Origin: Thermoleophilia bacterium
Lineage (GTDB): Bacteria > Actinomycetota > Thermoleophilia > Gaiellales > F1-60-MAGs149
Direction of reading: 5' to 3'
NCBI GenBank assembly: GCA_016462095.1
Contig: JAEMTW010000010.1
Span: 1 to 11,175 of the forward strand
Length of the DNA stretch: 11,175 bases
Shown: one piece after another, positions 1 to 5,476 of the stretch
Layout of the letters: each line of letters opens with the position of its first letter
Position numbering within the stretch: the first letter of the stretch is position 1
The notes under the pieces: generated by a model
Seen by the model: only the letters and a program-made list of their open reading frames with translations
Told to the model about the DNA's origin: nothing
Database searches by the model: none
Translations under genes and position numbers: made by a program

Positions 1-66
1 ACCGAGCCAGCCGCACTACCCGCTGCCGACGATTCACCACCAGCAGCACCACCAACTCAGACGTAG
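1..66 (+). CDS. C-terminal tail of an upstream protein (partial)
   Basis: Frame 1 is open from the first base to a TAG at 64-66 and encodes 21 residues, TEPAALPAADDSPPAAPPTQT. The composition is almost entirely Pro, Ala, Asp and Thr, as in a disordered C-terminal tail. The next gene begins 6 nt later on the same strand, which fits an operon. The body of the protein lies outside the window, so no function can be given. Chance read-through of a non-coding stretch is possible over so short a distance. Confidence 0.45.
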   Translation, partial: TEPAALPAADDSPPAAPPTQT

Positions 67-72
67 TCACTG

Positions 73-255
73 ATGTCGAGCACGTTCAACCGTGATCGTG
101 GCGCACTCTTCGAGATCGCGATCGTGCTGGCCTTGGCGCTCGGTGCGGTGGCGGGTGCGATCGTGATCGCTACCTCCCTCCCACTCCTCACGATCGTCGT
201 TGGAGCGGCTGCTCTCTATGCGATCGGATTCGTCGTAATCGCACTCGCGGTTTGA
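73..255 (+). CDS. small two-helix membrane protein, unknown function
   Basis: This 60-residue protein has a short polar N-terminus (MSSTFNRDRG) followed by two hydrophobic stretches, about residues 12-33 and 36-59, so it should be an integral membrane hairpin with almost no soluble part. ATG 73 lies 6 nt after the preceding stop codon; no clear Shine-Dalgarno sequence is visible, so translation may be coupled to the upstream gene. It ends 12 nt from the convergent gene at 268-609. I do not recognise a family. Its closeness to oxidase genes allows a role as a small respiratory subunit, but a divergent promoter separates it from them, so this is speculation. Confidence 0.6.
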   Translation: MSSTFNRDRGALFEIAIVLALALGAVAGAIVIATSLPLLTIVVGAAALYAIGFVVIALAV

Positions 256-267
256 TCCTCGAGGGCG

Positions 268-609
268 CTACGCGAGATTGATGGAGATCGGCGAATTGCC
301 CGTGAAGACGGCAATGATCGAACCGAGGAGCCAACCGACAGCGGCGATGATCAAGGCGATCTTGCCGATGCGGTTGCGATCACCACTGATCGCGAGGCCG
401 ATGATCGCGAAGCCGATGGCGAAAAAGCCAATCACCATCGGGGCAAACCACAGGGCGACGACGCCGAGGCCACAGGCGAGTCCACTCAGGAGGGCAGCGG
501 CCGAATCCAAGCCGGACTCTCGTGGCTCGAGCATGCGATCGACATAATCCAACTGTGTCATCGGTGCGGCGACTTCTTCGTCTGTGGGCTGCGACTGATT
601 GGCGCTCAT
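268..609 (-). CDS. DUF4190-like small membrane protein
   Basis: The gene encodes 113 residues: a polar, acidic N-terminus (about residues 1-35) and then three hydrophobic segments, about 37-57, 58-76 and 82-103, with a short basic loop (GDRNRIGK) between the second and third. Alternating Gly/Ala-rich helices around a small basic loop resemble the DUF4190 type of actinobacterial membrane protein, whose function is unknown; I judge this by pattern only. ATG 609 is the first start after an in-frame stop. A GGAGG sits at 623-627 on the minus strand, 13 nt before the ATG, which is farther than usual. The gene is divergent from coxB and convergent with 73-255. An overlapping long minus-strand frame (380-1450) is antisense to coxB and is not a gene. 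Confidence 0.75.
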   Translation of the reverse strand: MSANQSQPTDEEVAAPMTQLDYVDRMLEPRESGLDSAAALLSGLACGLGVVALWFAPMVIGFFAIGFAIIGLAISGDRNRIGKIALIIAAVGWLLGSIIAVFTGNSPISINLA

Positions 610-658
610 CGGGAAGGGTCATCCTCCGGTCGTTAGCGCCGCTTCTCGACGCGCCGTC

Positions 659-664
659 AGCATA
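659..664 (-). promoter_or_regulatory. possible -10 box for the gene at 268-609
   Basis: Read on the minus strand this is TATGCT, matching the TANNNT consensus of housekeeping actinobacterial promoters. It would start a transcript near 652, giving a leader of roughly 43 nt that includes the GGAGG at 623-627. No convincing -35 was seen. This is a weak single-motif call. Confidence 0.3.
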
Positions 665-715
665 GCGTGACCGCCCCGAATACCCAGTCAGAGCATCGTT
701 TCGTTTGATGCGATG

Positions 716-752
716 TTGCGTGTCGTCCGCAAGCGTGGATACGATGCCAGCC
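716..752 (+). promoter_or_regulatory. predicted promoter of the cytochrome oxidase operon
   Basis: A -35-like TTGCGT (716-721) is followed by an 18-bp spacer and a TACGAT -10 box (740-745), which lies inside GGATACGATG (737-746). The same 10-mer occurs before ctaB, and a close variant occurs before murT. Seven bases after the -10 box comes GTG 753, so the transcript would begin at or next to that codon, that is, leaderless for the short ORF 753-806 and with a leader of about 50 nt for coxB. The 143-nt gap between 609 and 753 holds nothing else that I can identify. Confidence 0.55.
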
Positions 753-806
753 GTGGGCAATTTGATTCCTGTTGACGCGCGCGCTCGAAAGGCTTGGCTG
801 AGGTGA
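753..806 (+). CDS. putative 17-residue leader peptide before coxB
   Basis: GTG 753 lies exactly where the TACGAT promoter predicts transcription to start, and opens a 17-codon frame (MGNLIPVDARARKAWLR) ending in TGA at 804-806. That stop overlaps the GTG start of coxB (803-805) by the classic 4-nt GTGA arrangement, so ribosomes finishing the leader could re-initiate on coxB. Arg/Lys codons are frequent and there is one Trp near the end. It could be a coupling device, a regulatory leader or chance; coding cannot be proven at this length. Confidence 0.35.
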   Translation: MGNLIPVDARARKAWLR

Positions 807-1606
807 AGACGATCAAGGTTTTGCCACTTGCCCTGCTCGGCACCGTCGTCGGAATTGTGATTAGTGTGATCCTTATTTTCACCCGAACCTTGCCCGTGCA
901 GGCTTCCGCTGAAGCCAACGACATTGACAATCTCTACATCTTCTTCCTCGGCTTTTCCGGGATCATCTTCGGCATCGTCGTGCTCTTTCTGCTCGTCGCG
1001 GTGTATCGCTTCCGTGCCCGCCCGAACGACGAGCGCGAGGGTGACAATGTTCACGGCATCACGTGGCTCGAGGTCGTCTGGACCGTGATTCCCTTCGTGA
1101 TCGTCGTGCTCTGCGCGATTGGCGGGTTGATCGTGCTGCGAAGCGGAGACGTCGAAGCGCAGGCGCGGACGAAGGGCCAGCAGATCCATGTCCTCGGCTA
1201 CCAGTTCGGCTGGAAGTACGCCTACCTCAATCAGGGCATCGATCTCAAGGACCAGCAGACGCTGGTGTTGCCGGTTAACGAGCCGGTCATCTTCGAACTC
1301 GAGAGCAACGACGTGATCCATTCGTTCTGGGTGCCAGCATGGCGCATGCAAATGAATGCGACGCCCGGTCAGGTCAACGAAATCTCGACCACGCCGACGA
1401 AAATCGGCAGCTTCGAGATCGTCTGCGCCTATCTCTGCGGCGTTGGTCACACGAACATGAACTCCGCGCTCCCGGGATCAATCATTCCGAAGGTTCAGGT
1501 CGTCTCCAAGAGCGATTTTGATGCCTGGATTGAACAACAAAAGGCCGAGGCTGCCAAGGCAGCCGAATCGTCTAGTGCAGAGACGACCACTGGGAGCGCT
1601 GGCTGA
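803..1606 (+). CDS. coxB: cytochrome c oxidase subunit II (CtaC/CoxB)
   Basis: Subunit II of an aa3-type oxidase carries the binuclear CuA centre that takes electrons from cytochrome c and passes them to haem a. The 267-residue protein has an N-terminal hydrophobic segment (about 7-27) ending in a possible signal peptidase site (ASA, about 34-36), two membrane helices (about 45-70 and 90-114), then the periplasmic cupredoxin domain. CuA ligands are visible: H173 (IHSFWV), C208, C212, H216 and M219 in CAYLCGVGHTNM. The residue normally Glu between the cysteines is Tyr210. The end is an Ala/Ser/Thr-rich tail, with no fused cytochrome c (no CxxCH). I chose GTG 803 because GAAAGG lies 10 nt upstream and it overlaps the leader ORF stop; TTG 794 would add three residues. 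Confidence 0.95.
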   Translation: MKTIKVLPLALLGTVVGIVISVILIFTRTLPVQASAEANDIDNLYIFFLGFSGIIFGIVVLFLLVAVYRFRARPNDEREGDNVHGITWLEVVWTVIPFVIVVLCAIGGLIVLRSGDVEAQARTKGQQIHVLGYQFGWKYAYLNQGIDLKDQQTLVLPVNEPVIFELESNDVIHSFWVPAWRMQMNATPGQVNEISTTPTKIGSFEIVCAYLCGVGHTNMNSALPGSIIPKVQVVSKSDFDAWIEQQKAEAAKAAESSSAETTTGSAG

Positions 1607-1653
1607 TGCGCCCGACTATGACTGATGGCTTGCTTGGAGGGTTCGACCAATGA
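1606..1653 (+). CDS. putative 15-codon bridging ORF between coxB and coxA
   Basis: ATG 1606 shares its A with the coxB stop (TGATG), and the frame MRPTMTDGLLGGFDQ ends in a TGA (1651-1653) that overlaps the coxA start in an ATGA. The mini-ORF therefore spans the 43-nt gap and would let translating ribosomes pass from coxB to coxA without a break. The coxA Shine-Dalgarno (GGAGG, 1636-1640) lies inside it. Whether it is translated is unknown and chance is a real alternative. Confidence 0.25.
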   Translation: MRPTMTDGLLGGFDQ

Positions 1654-3515
1654 CCGCTGTTCTCAAACCAACGCTCGCACGCTGCCTCTGGGTCGCCCCC
1701 GCCTTCGCTGCGCTCGCGATCCTGATCACCGTCGCCGCGCGGTCCATCTTCGGCATGACACCGGTGCTGCAAGAAAGCACGTTGTTGACGGTTGCCTACA
1801 TCGCGGGCGGCATTGGTTTCATCGTCGGCATCGGCGGTTTTGACTACTGGTTCACCTGGATGCGTGGCGGGGAACTCGATCCCAACGATCACTCCCAGCA
1901 TGGCGCCCACTCGTGGGGCGATTACTTCAAGTTCAATACCGATCACAAAGTCATCGGTATTCAGTACATTGTCTTCACGTTCATCATGTTCTTGGTCGGC
2001 GGCATGTTCGCCGAGGTCTTCCGCTCCGAGCTAGCAACCCCTGGCCAGCAGGTTCTGACGGATCAGCAGTACAGCGGCTTGATCTCGCAGCACGGCGTAA
2101 TCATGATCTTCGTGTTTATGGTGCCCGTCTTCGCCGGCATCGGTAACTACGTGATTCCGCTGATGATCGGTGCGGCCGACATGGCCTTCCCGCGCCTCAA
2201 TGCCGTTTCGTTCTGGCTGCTACCGGTTGCTGCCTTCACACTGCTGTCGTCGTTCATGTTTGGTTCGTTCGACGGTGGCTGGACCGGCTATCCGACACTG
2301 TCCGAGCAGAGTGGCTACGGCATGACGCTCTACCAGCTGGGTGTTCAGTTGGCTGGTGCGTCATCAATTGCGACGGCGGTCAACTTCCTCGTCACGATCA
2401 TCGCAATGCGCGCACCTGGCATGACGCTCTTCCGGATGCCGCTGCTCGTCTGGGCCAACCTCGCCACGTCCGCCCTCGTTGTGGCGGCAACTCCCTTCAT
2501 CGCCGGTGCGCAGTTCATGGCGATGTTCGACCGTGAGATGGGCACACATTTCTTCACGATCGCTGGTGGCGGCGACACGCTCGTGTACCAACACATCTTC
2601 TGGTTCTACTCACACCCAGCCGTCTACATCATGATTTTGCCGGGCTTCGGCATCATCAGCGAGGTGATCGCAACGCACGCGAGAAAGCCGGTCTTTGGCT
2701 ACCGCGCCGTTGCCTTCTCGTCCGCAGGCATCGCAATTCTGGGCTTCGCTGTTTGGGCGCACCACATGTTTGCCTCCGGCATGGAGCCGTGGCTGCGTGT
2801 GCCGATCATGCTCTCCACACTCTTGATCGCGATTCCGACCGGAATCAAAATCTTCTCGTGGCTCGGCACCATGTGGGGCGGCGTGCTGCGTATGACGACG
2901 GCCAACCTGTTTGCAATTGGCTTCATCTTCACCTTCGTGATTGGCGGTCTGTCCGGCGTCATGCTCGCCGTGGTGCCGTTCGATGTCTCGATCACGAACT
3001 CGTACTTCATCGTGGCGCACTTCCACTATGTGCTCTTTGGTGGCTCGATCATGACTATCTACGCCGGGTTCTATCACTGGTTCCCGAAGGTCACCGGACG
3101 GATGTACAACGAGGTTGTTGGGCGCTGGCACTTCTGGATCACGTTCGTCGCGATGAACATCACCTTCTTCCCGATGCACTATCAGGGGCTCGTGGGCATG
3201 CCACGTCGTGTTGCGGACTATGCGCCCGAGTTCGCCTGGAGCAACATGGTGATCTCGCTTGCGGCCTTCGTGCTCGGTGCCAGCACGCTGATCTTCGTCT
3301 ACAACATGATCCACTCGGCTCGTCACGGTAAGAAAGCAGGAGCGAACCCCTGGGGTGGGCTCACGCTGGAGTGGCTGCTGTCCTCCCCACCGCCGATCTT
3401 CAACTTCCCCGCGACCCCGCGCGTCATTGGTGGCCCCTATCGCTACGGCGAAGAGGGCGCGAAGCACGCGATCGTGCCAGAAGTCGAACCCGCGACCGTC
3501 GAGACGACCGTCTAG
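1650..3515 (+). CDS. coxA: cytochrome c oxidase subunit I, A2-type (CtaD/CoxA)
   Basis: This catalytic subunit reduces O2 to water at the haem a3-CuB site and pumps protons. At 621 residues it is longer than most: an 80-90-residue N-terminal extension with two predicted helices (about 13-35 and 43-65) precedes the usual TDHK motif (97-100). Haem a ligands are H148 and H459, the haem a3 ligand is H457, CuB ligands are H322, H371 and H372, and Y326 is the expected cross-linked Tyr. The D-channel entrance D177 is kept, but the HPEVY glutamate is replaced in Y320-SHPAVY, the hallmark of A2-type enzymes; K-channel T397 and K400 are present. The His-Asp pair before VAHFHY is Thr449-Asn450. GGAGG (1636-1640) lies 9 nt before the ATG. 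Confidence 0.97.
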   Translation: MTAVLKPTLARCLWVAPAFAALAILITVAARSIFGMTPVLQESTLLTVAYIAGGIGFIVGIGGFDYWFTWMRGGELDPNDHSQHGAHSWGDYFKFNTDHKVIGIQYIVFTFIMFLVGGMFAEVFRSELATPGQQVLTDQQYSGLISQHGVIMIFVFMVPVFAGIGNYVIPLMIGAADMAFPRLNAVSFWLLPVAAFTLLSSFMFGSFDGGWTGYPTLSEQSGYGMTLYQLGVQLAGASSIATAVNFLVTIIAMRAPGMTLFRMPLLVWANLATSALVVAATPFIAGAQFMAMFDREMGTHFFTIAGGGDTLVYQHIFWFYSHPAVYIMILPGFGIISEVIATHARKPVFGYRAVAFSSAGIAILGFAVWAHHMFASGMEPWLRVPIMLSTLLIAIPTGIKIFSWLGTMWGGVLRMTTANLFAIGFIFTFVIGGLSGVMLAVVPFDVSITNSYFIVAHFHYVLFGGSIMTIYAGFYHWFPKVTGRMYNEVVGRWHFWITFVAMNITFFPMHYQGLVGMPRRVADYAPEFAWSNMVISLAAFVLGASTLIFVYNMIHSARHGKKAGANPWGGLTLEWLLSSPPPIFNFPATPRVIGGPYRYGEEGAKHAIVPEVEPATVETTV

Positions 3516-3539
3516 CGCCGCGCGCGCAGGAGACTCATT

Positions 3540-4136
3540 ATGAGCGCAGCTACCGATCACTCCGCACCGCAGATTCAGCCCTACCGCACGGGTCTGCGAC
3601 CAGAGATTCTCGGGCTGATCATTTTCCTCGTCTCGGAGGCCGCCCTGTTCGGCGCGTTCTTCATGTACTACGCCAATCTGCGCGTCCTCAATGGCGTCGT
3701 GTGGCCCGGCGAGTTCGATATCCCAGCAGAGGCGACGTCGATCAATACGCTGATCCTCGTGCTGTCGAGTTTTACCTGCGAATTTGCGCTGCTGTCGCTC
3801 TATAAGCGCAAGAACGGCGCCGTCTTTGCGTGGCTCCTAGCGACCTTCATCCTCGGCGCGATCTTCCTCGGCTTACAGGTTGAGGAGTACATGGTTGTGG
3901 GCTTTACCCCGCAGGACGACGCGACGGGCGCGATCTTCTTCACCTTGACCGGTCTGCATGGCGTACATGTCTTCATTGGTCTGGTGCTGCTGCTATTGGG
4001 CATGATCCGCGCGCTTGCTGGTCGCTGGACACCCGAGCGTCACTCCGGACTGCTAGCGATCAGTATCTACTGGCATTTCGTCGACATCGTCTGGGTGCTT
4101 CTCTTCACCGTCGTGTACTGCCTCCCGAGCAGCTGA
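3540..4136 (+). CDS. coxC: cytochrome c oxidase subunit III (CtaE/CoxC)
   Basis: Subunit III contains no metal; it stabilises subunit I and supports proton uptake. The 198-residue protein has five predicted membrane helices, the short bacterial form without the first two helices of the seven-helix type. Family signatures are the SE pair in FLVSEAALFGAFFMYY (about residue 32), the EEY segment (LQVEEYM), the GLHGVHVFIG motif and the C-terminal YWHFVDIVW. AGGAG at 3528-3532 lies 7 nt before the ATG, and coxA ends 24 nt upstream, so it is co-transcribed with coxA. No subunit IV gene typical of actinobacterial oxidases is recognised next to it. Confidence 0.96.
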   Translation: MSAATDHSAPQIQPYRTGLRPEILGLIIFLVSEAALFGAFFMYYANLRVLNGVVWPGEFDIPAEATSINTLILVLSSFTCEFALLSLYKRKNGAVFAWLLATFILGAIFLGLQVEEYMVVGFTPQDDATGAIFFTLTGLHGVHVFIGLVLLLLGMIRALAGRWTPERHSGLLAISIYWHFVDIVWVLLFTVVYCLPSS

Positions 4137-4158
4137 CGCTGGGTTAGGAGGTCGGCCC

Positions 4159-4800
4159 ATGCTGTGGGTCGCGATCCATCTGCCCCATATTGTTCCGCCG
4201 CTGATTGCCTTCTTCTTTCTCGCGCGACTGGCTGTCTGGGCGGCCGCGCAACCGCCATCGCACTACACCGATGACCAGGTAGACGAGTGGAATGCGGCTC
4301 GGCTTGAGAAGCAGCTCTTGCTCAATCTGCCGGTGCGTCGCAGAACCGCTCGCTTCGGCATCGCTGCCTTAGTGCCCTTGCTTGTAGCGTTTGTGACGGG
4401 CCTTTGGATCTACACGTTGAGCCTCCGTGGGCAGGGATCCGATCCGTGGCTGATCTGGTTGCATGTGGGGACTGGATCAGTTGGCCTGCTACTGGTGACC
4501 ATCAAATCGGGTGAGTTGGGGCGCAGCAGAATTGTCGCTCGCCTCCAACTGAAACGCCCGCAGGACGCGATCGCCTCGCTGGTCATGCTTGGACTCGGCG
4601 TCCCAATTGCGGTGACCGGTGTACTGATGCTGTTTAGCCCCTCCGGCGGAGCTTTCACCATCGTTGACTACCTTCACGTGATCACCGGCGTCTGGTGGAC
4701 GCTGATCATCCAGTGGCACCTTTTTCGTTATCTCACGCGGGCGCTACGGGCACTGTCGGGTGGGTCGATCGAAGATGTCTCGCCCGATCCGTCCGCCTGA
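4159..4800 (+). CDS. five-helix membrane protein, possible haem b binding (DUF4405/b561-like)
   Basis: The gene follows coxC by 22 nt with a near-perfect AGGAGG (4146-4151) 7 nt before the ATG, so it belongs to the oxidase operon. The 213-residue protein has helices at about 3-28, 65-88, 97-115, 137-159 and 168-192. Helices 2-3 and 4-5 look like an internal repeat: each has VTG (79-81; 152-154) and then LHVxTG about 20 residues later (H102; H173). The second copy has another His 14 residues on (H187, QWHLFRY), a spacing seen in haem-binding membrane helices; the first copy has Lys116 there. H7 and H10 lie in helix 1. These features resemble cytochrome b561/DUF4405-type proteins, but I cannot name a family with certainty. 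It may be an oxidase-associated redox or assembly protein. Confidence 0.75.
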   Translation: MLWVAIHLPHIVPPLIAFFFLARLAVWAAAQPPSHYTDDQVDEWNAARLEKQLLLNLPVRRRTARFGIAALVPLLVAFVTGLWIYTLSLRGQGSDPWLIWLHVGTGSVGLLLVTIKSGELGRSRIVARLQLKRPQDAIASLVMLGLGVPIAVTGVLMLFSPSGGAFTIVDYLHVITGVWWTLIIQWHLFRYLTRALRALSGGSIEDVSPDPSA

Positions 4801-5159
4801 TTCGCCTGCAGTAGGAGCGCCTGGACGACGAGGCGATGGACGATCATGCGCGCCGCCGTGGCATCGCCTGTGCGCTCGAGAATGCAGATCCACAGCTCGT
4901 CGAACAATGGAGGGATCCGGACGGCAGCGATCGAGCCACCCAAGAGCTCCTCGCCGCTGCCGAGGCCAAGCTCGCGCGCAGCAAGCGTCAGCAGACAGCC
5001 GTCCCCATCATCGACGCCCCATGAGCCTCCGACGAGCCGATCACCCGAGCGCTCCAAGGCGCGCGCGAGGGCCGGCAACACCGTCGGGTCAACGCGTATC
5101 AACTCGTGCTGCAACGCACTCTGAAGTTCGAGTTCGCGGTGGGTGGGAGCGATGCTCAT
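4728..5159 (-). CDS. unknown soluble protein, 143 residues
   Basis: The frame from ATG 5159 gives 143 residues with about 76% G/C at third codon positions (counted by eye), better than the competing frames on the other strand. The protein looks helical and acidic, with VLPALARALERSGDRLV at about 27-43, a Gly/Asp-rich loop, an Ala/Leu-rich middle and a Ser/Asp-rich end; no membrane segment or known motif. The open frame runs upstream to 5486, but I place the start at 5159 because a TAGCAT -10 box ends 7 nt before it, giving a leaderless start. Its last 73 nt overlap the 3' end of the convergent gene at 4159-4800. I do not recognise the family. Confidence 0.6.
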   Translation of the reverse strand: MSIAPTHRELELQSALQHELIRVDPTVLPALARALERSGDRLVGGSWGVDDGDGCLLTLAARELGLGSGEELLGGSIAAVRIPPLFDELWICILERTGDATAARMIVHRLVVQALLLQANQADGSGETSSIDPPDSARSARVR

Positions 5160-5183
5160 AGACGCAATGCTAGCCTTACTTTC
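5160..5183. promoter_or_regulatory. symmetric bidirectional promoter, both directions leaderless
   Basis: Only 24 bp separate ATG 5159 (minus) and GTG 5184 (plus). The minus strand reads TAGCAT (5172-5167) and the plus strand TAGCCT (5171-5176); both match TANNNT and they overlap in the palindrome GCTAGC (5169-5174). Each box is followed by exactly 7 nt and then its start codon, and the palindrome centre (5171.5) is the midpoint between the starts. No strong -35 was seen on either side. Confidence 0.55.
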
Positions 5184-5390
5184 GTGGCCGGCCTGTTGAC
5201 TCCGATGCGTGCACTGCTGCTTGGAGGCCTTGGTCTCCTGCTCCAAGTCGTGGCACTGTTGCCCGCCGTGGAGGGCGCGGTGGATTCGAACGGGGCGATG
5301 CATTACCTCCAGCACGGCATTATCTTCGCTGGCGGCCTGTGCATGGGCATTGCCCTCCGCGATCTGCTGATGATGAGCCGGCGTCGCTGA
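5184..5390 (+). CDS. small two-helix membrane protein, unknown function
   Basis: From GTG 5184 the product is 68 residues, with helices at about 8-29 and 42-64 and a basic end (SRRR). Two histidines, H40 and H44, sit in MHYLQHG at the entry of the second helix; they could bind haem or copper, but this is only a suggestion. An ATG at 5106 would add 26 residues, but they would overlap the divergent gene and look like non-coding translation (rich in Arg, His, Ser), so GTG 5184, 7 nt after a TAGCCT box, is preferred. The gene lies between the oxidase operon and ctaB, so a role in oxidase assembly or as a small subunit is possible. Confidence 0.6.
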   Translation: MAGLLTPMRALLLGGLGLLLQVVALLPAVEGAVDSNGAMHYLQHGIIFAGGLCMGIALRDLLMMSRRR

Positions 5391-5415
5391 CGCGCAGTCG
5401 TCGTTTAGTGTCCTC

Positions 5416-5430
5416 GGATACGATGGGACC
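5416..5430 (+). promoter_or_regulatory. predicted -10 element for the ctaB transcript
   Basis: GGATACGATG (5416-5425) is identical to the 10-mer before coxB and contains the -10 box TACGAT (5419-5424). Six bases later comes GTG 5431, so the transcript probably begins at that codon. The sequence at the -35 position (GTCGTC, 5397-5402) is poor, which suggests that the promoter depends on the extended -10 or on an activator. Confidence 0.5.
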
Positions 5431-5472
5431 GTGAGTACGCACAATGAGACGTGGGCAATTCGTGTCCGCTGA
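5431..5472 (+). CDS. putative 13-residue leader peptide before ctaB
   Basis: GTG 5431, at the predicted transcription start, opens the frame MSTHNETWAIRVR ending in TGA at 5470-5472, 4 nt before the preferred ctaB start GTG 5477. The layout copies that before coxB: same promoter 10-mer, GTG at the likely +1, a very short ORF with one Trp and a basic end, and a stop at the start of the real gene. If ATG 5444 is the true ctaB start instead, the leader would overlap ctaB. Confidence 0.35.
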   Translation: MSTHNETWAIRVR

Positions 5473-5476
5473 GGCC

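Noticed and set aside
256..267. CCTCGAGG palindrome in the 12-bp convergent gap as a bidirectional terminator
   Set aside because: Eight self-complementary bases leave no loop, and there is no T-run on either side.
380..1450. 356-residue minus-strand open frame across the divergent promoter and coxB
   Set aside because: It is antisense to the unmistakable coxB, and its Arg/His/Asp-rich product looks like a high-GC shadow frame.
2610..3560. 316-residue minus-strand open frame opposite coxA
   Set aside because: Antisense to conserved coxA sequence; low-complexity His/Arg/Asp/Glu composition without motifs.
4639..4652. CTCCGGCGGAG inverted repeat as a terminator or operator
   Set aside because: It is short, lies inside coding sequence and has no T-tract.
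4836..5024. 62-residue plus-strand ORF (starts MDDHARRRGIACALEN) opposite the 4728-5159 gene
   Set aside because: Its composition is protein-like, but it is shorter, has a poor ribosome binding site and a slightly lower third-position GC (about 72%) than the opposing 143-residue frame, which also has a well-placed -10 box. It remains the best alternative if that gene is wrong.
5282..5296. GGATTCGAACGGGG resembling a tRNA T-arm
   Set aside because: No acceptor or anticodon stems could be matched around it, and it lies inside an open reading frame.
5381..5393. Hairpin GCGTC-GCT-GACGC as a terminator after the 68-residue gene
   Set aside because: The stem is only 5 bp, it includes the stop codon, and no T-run follows directly.
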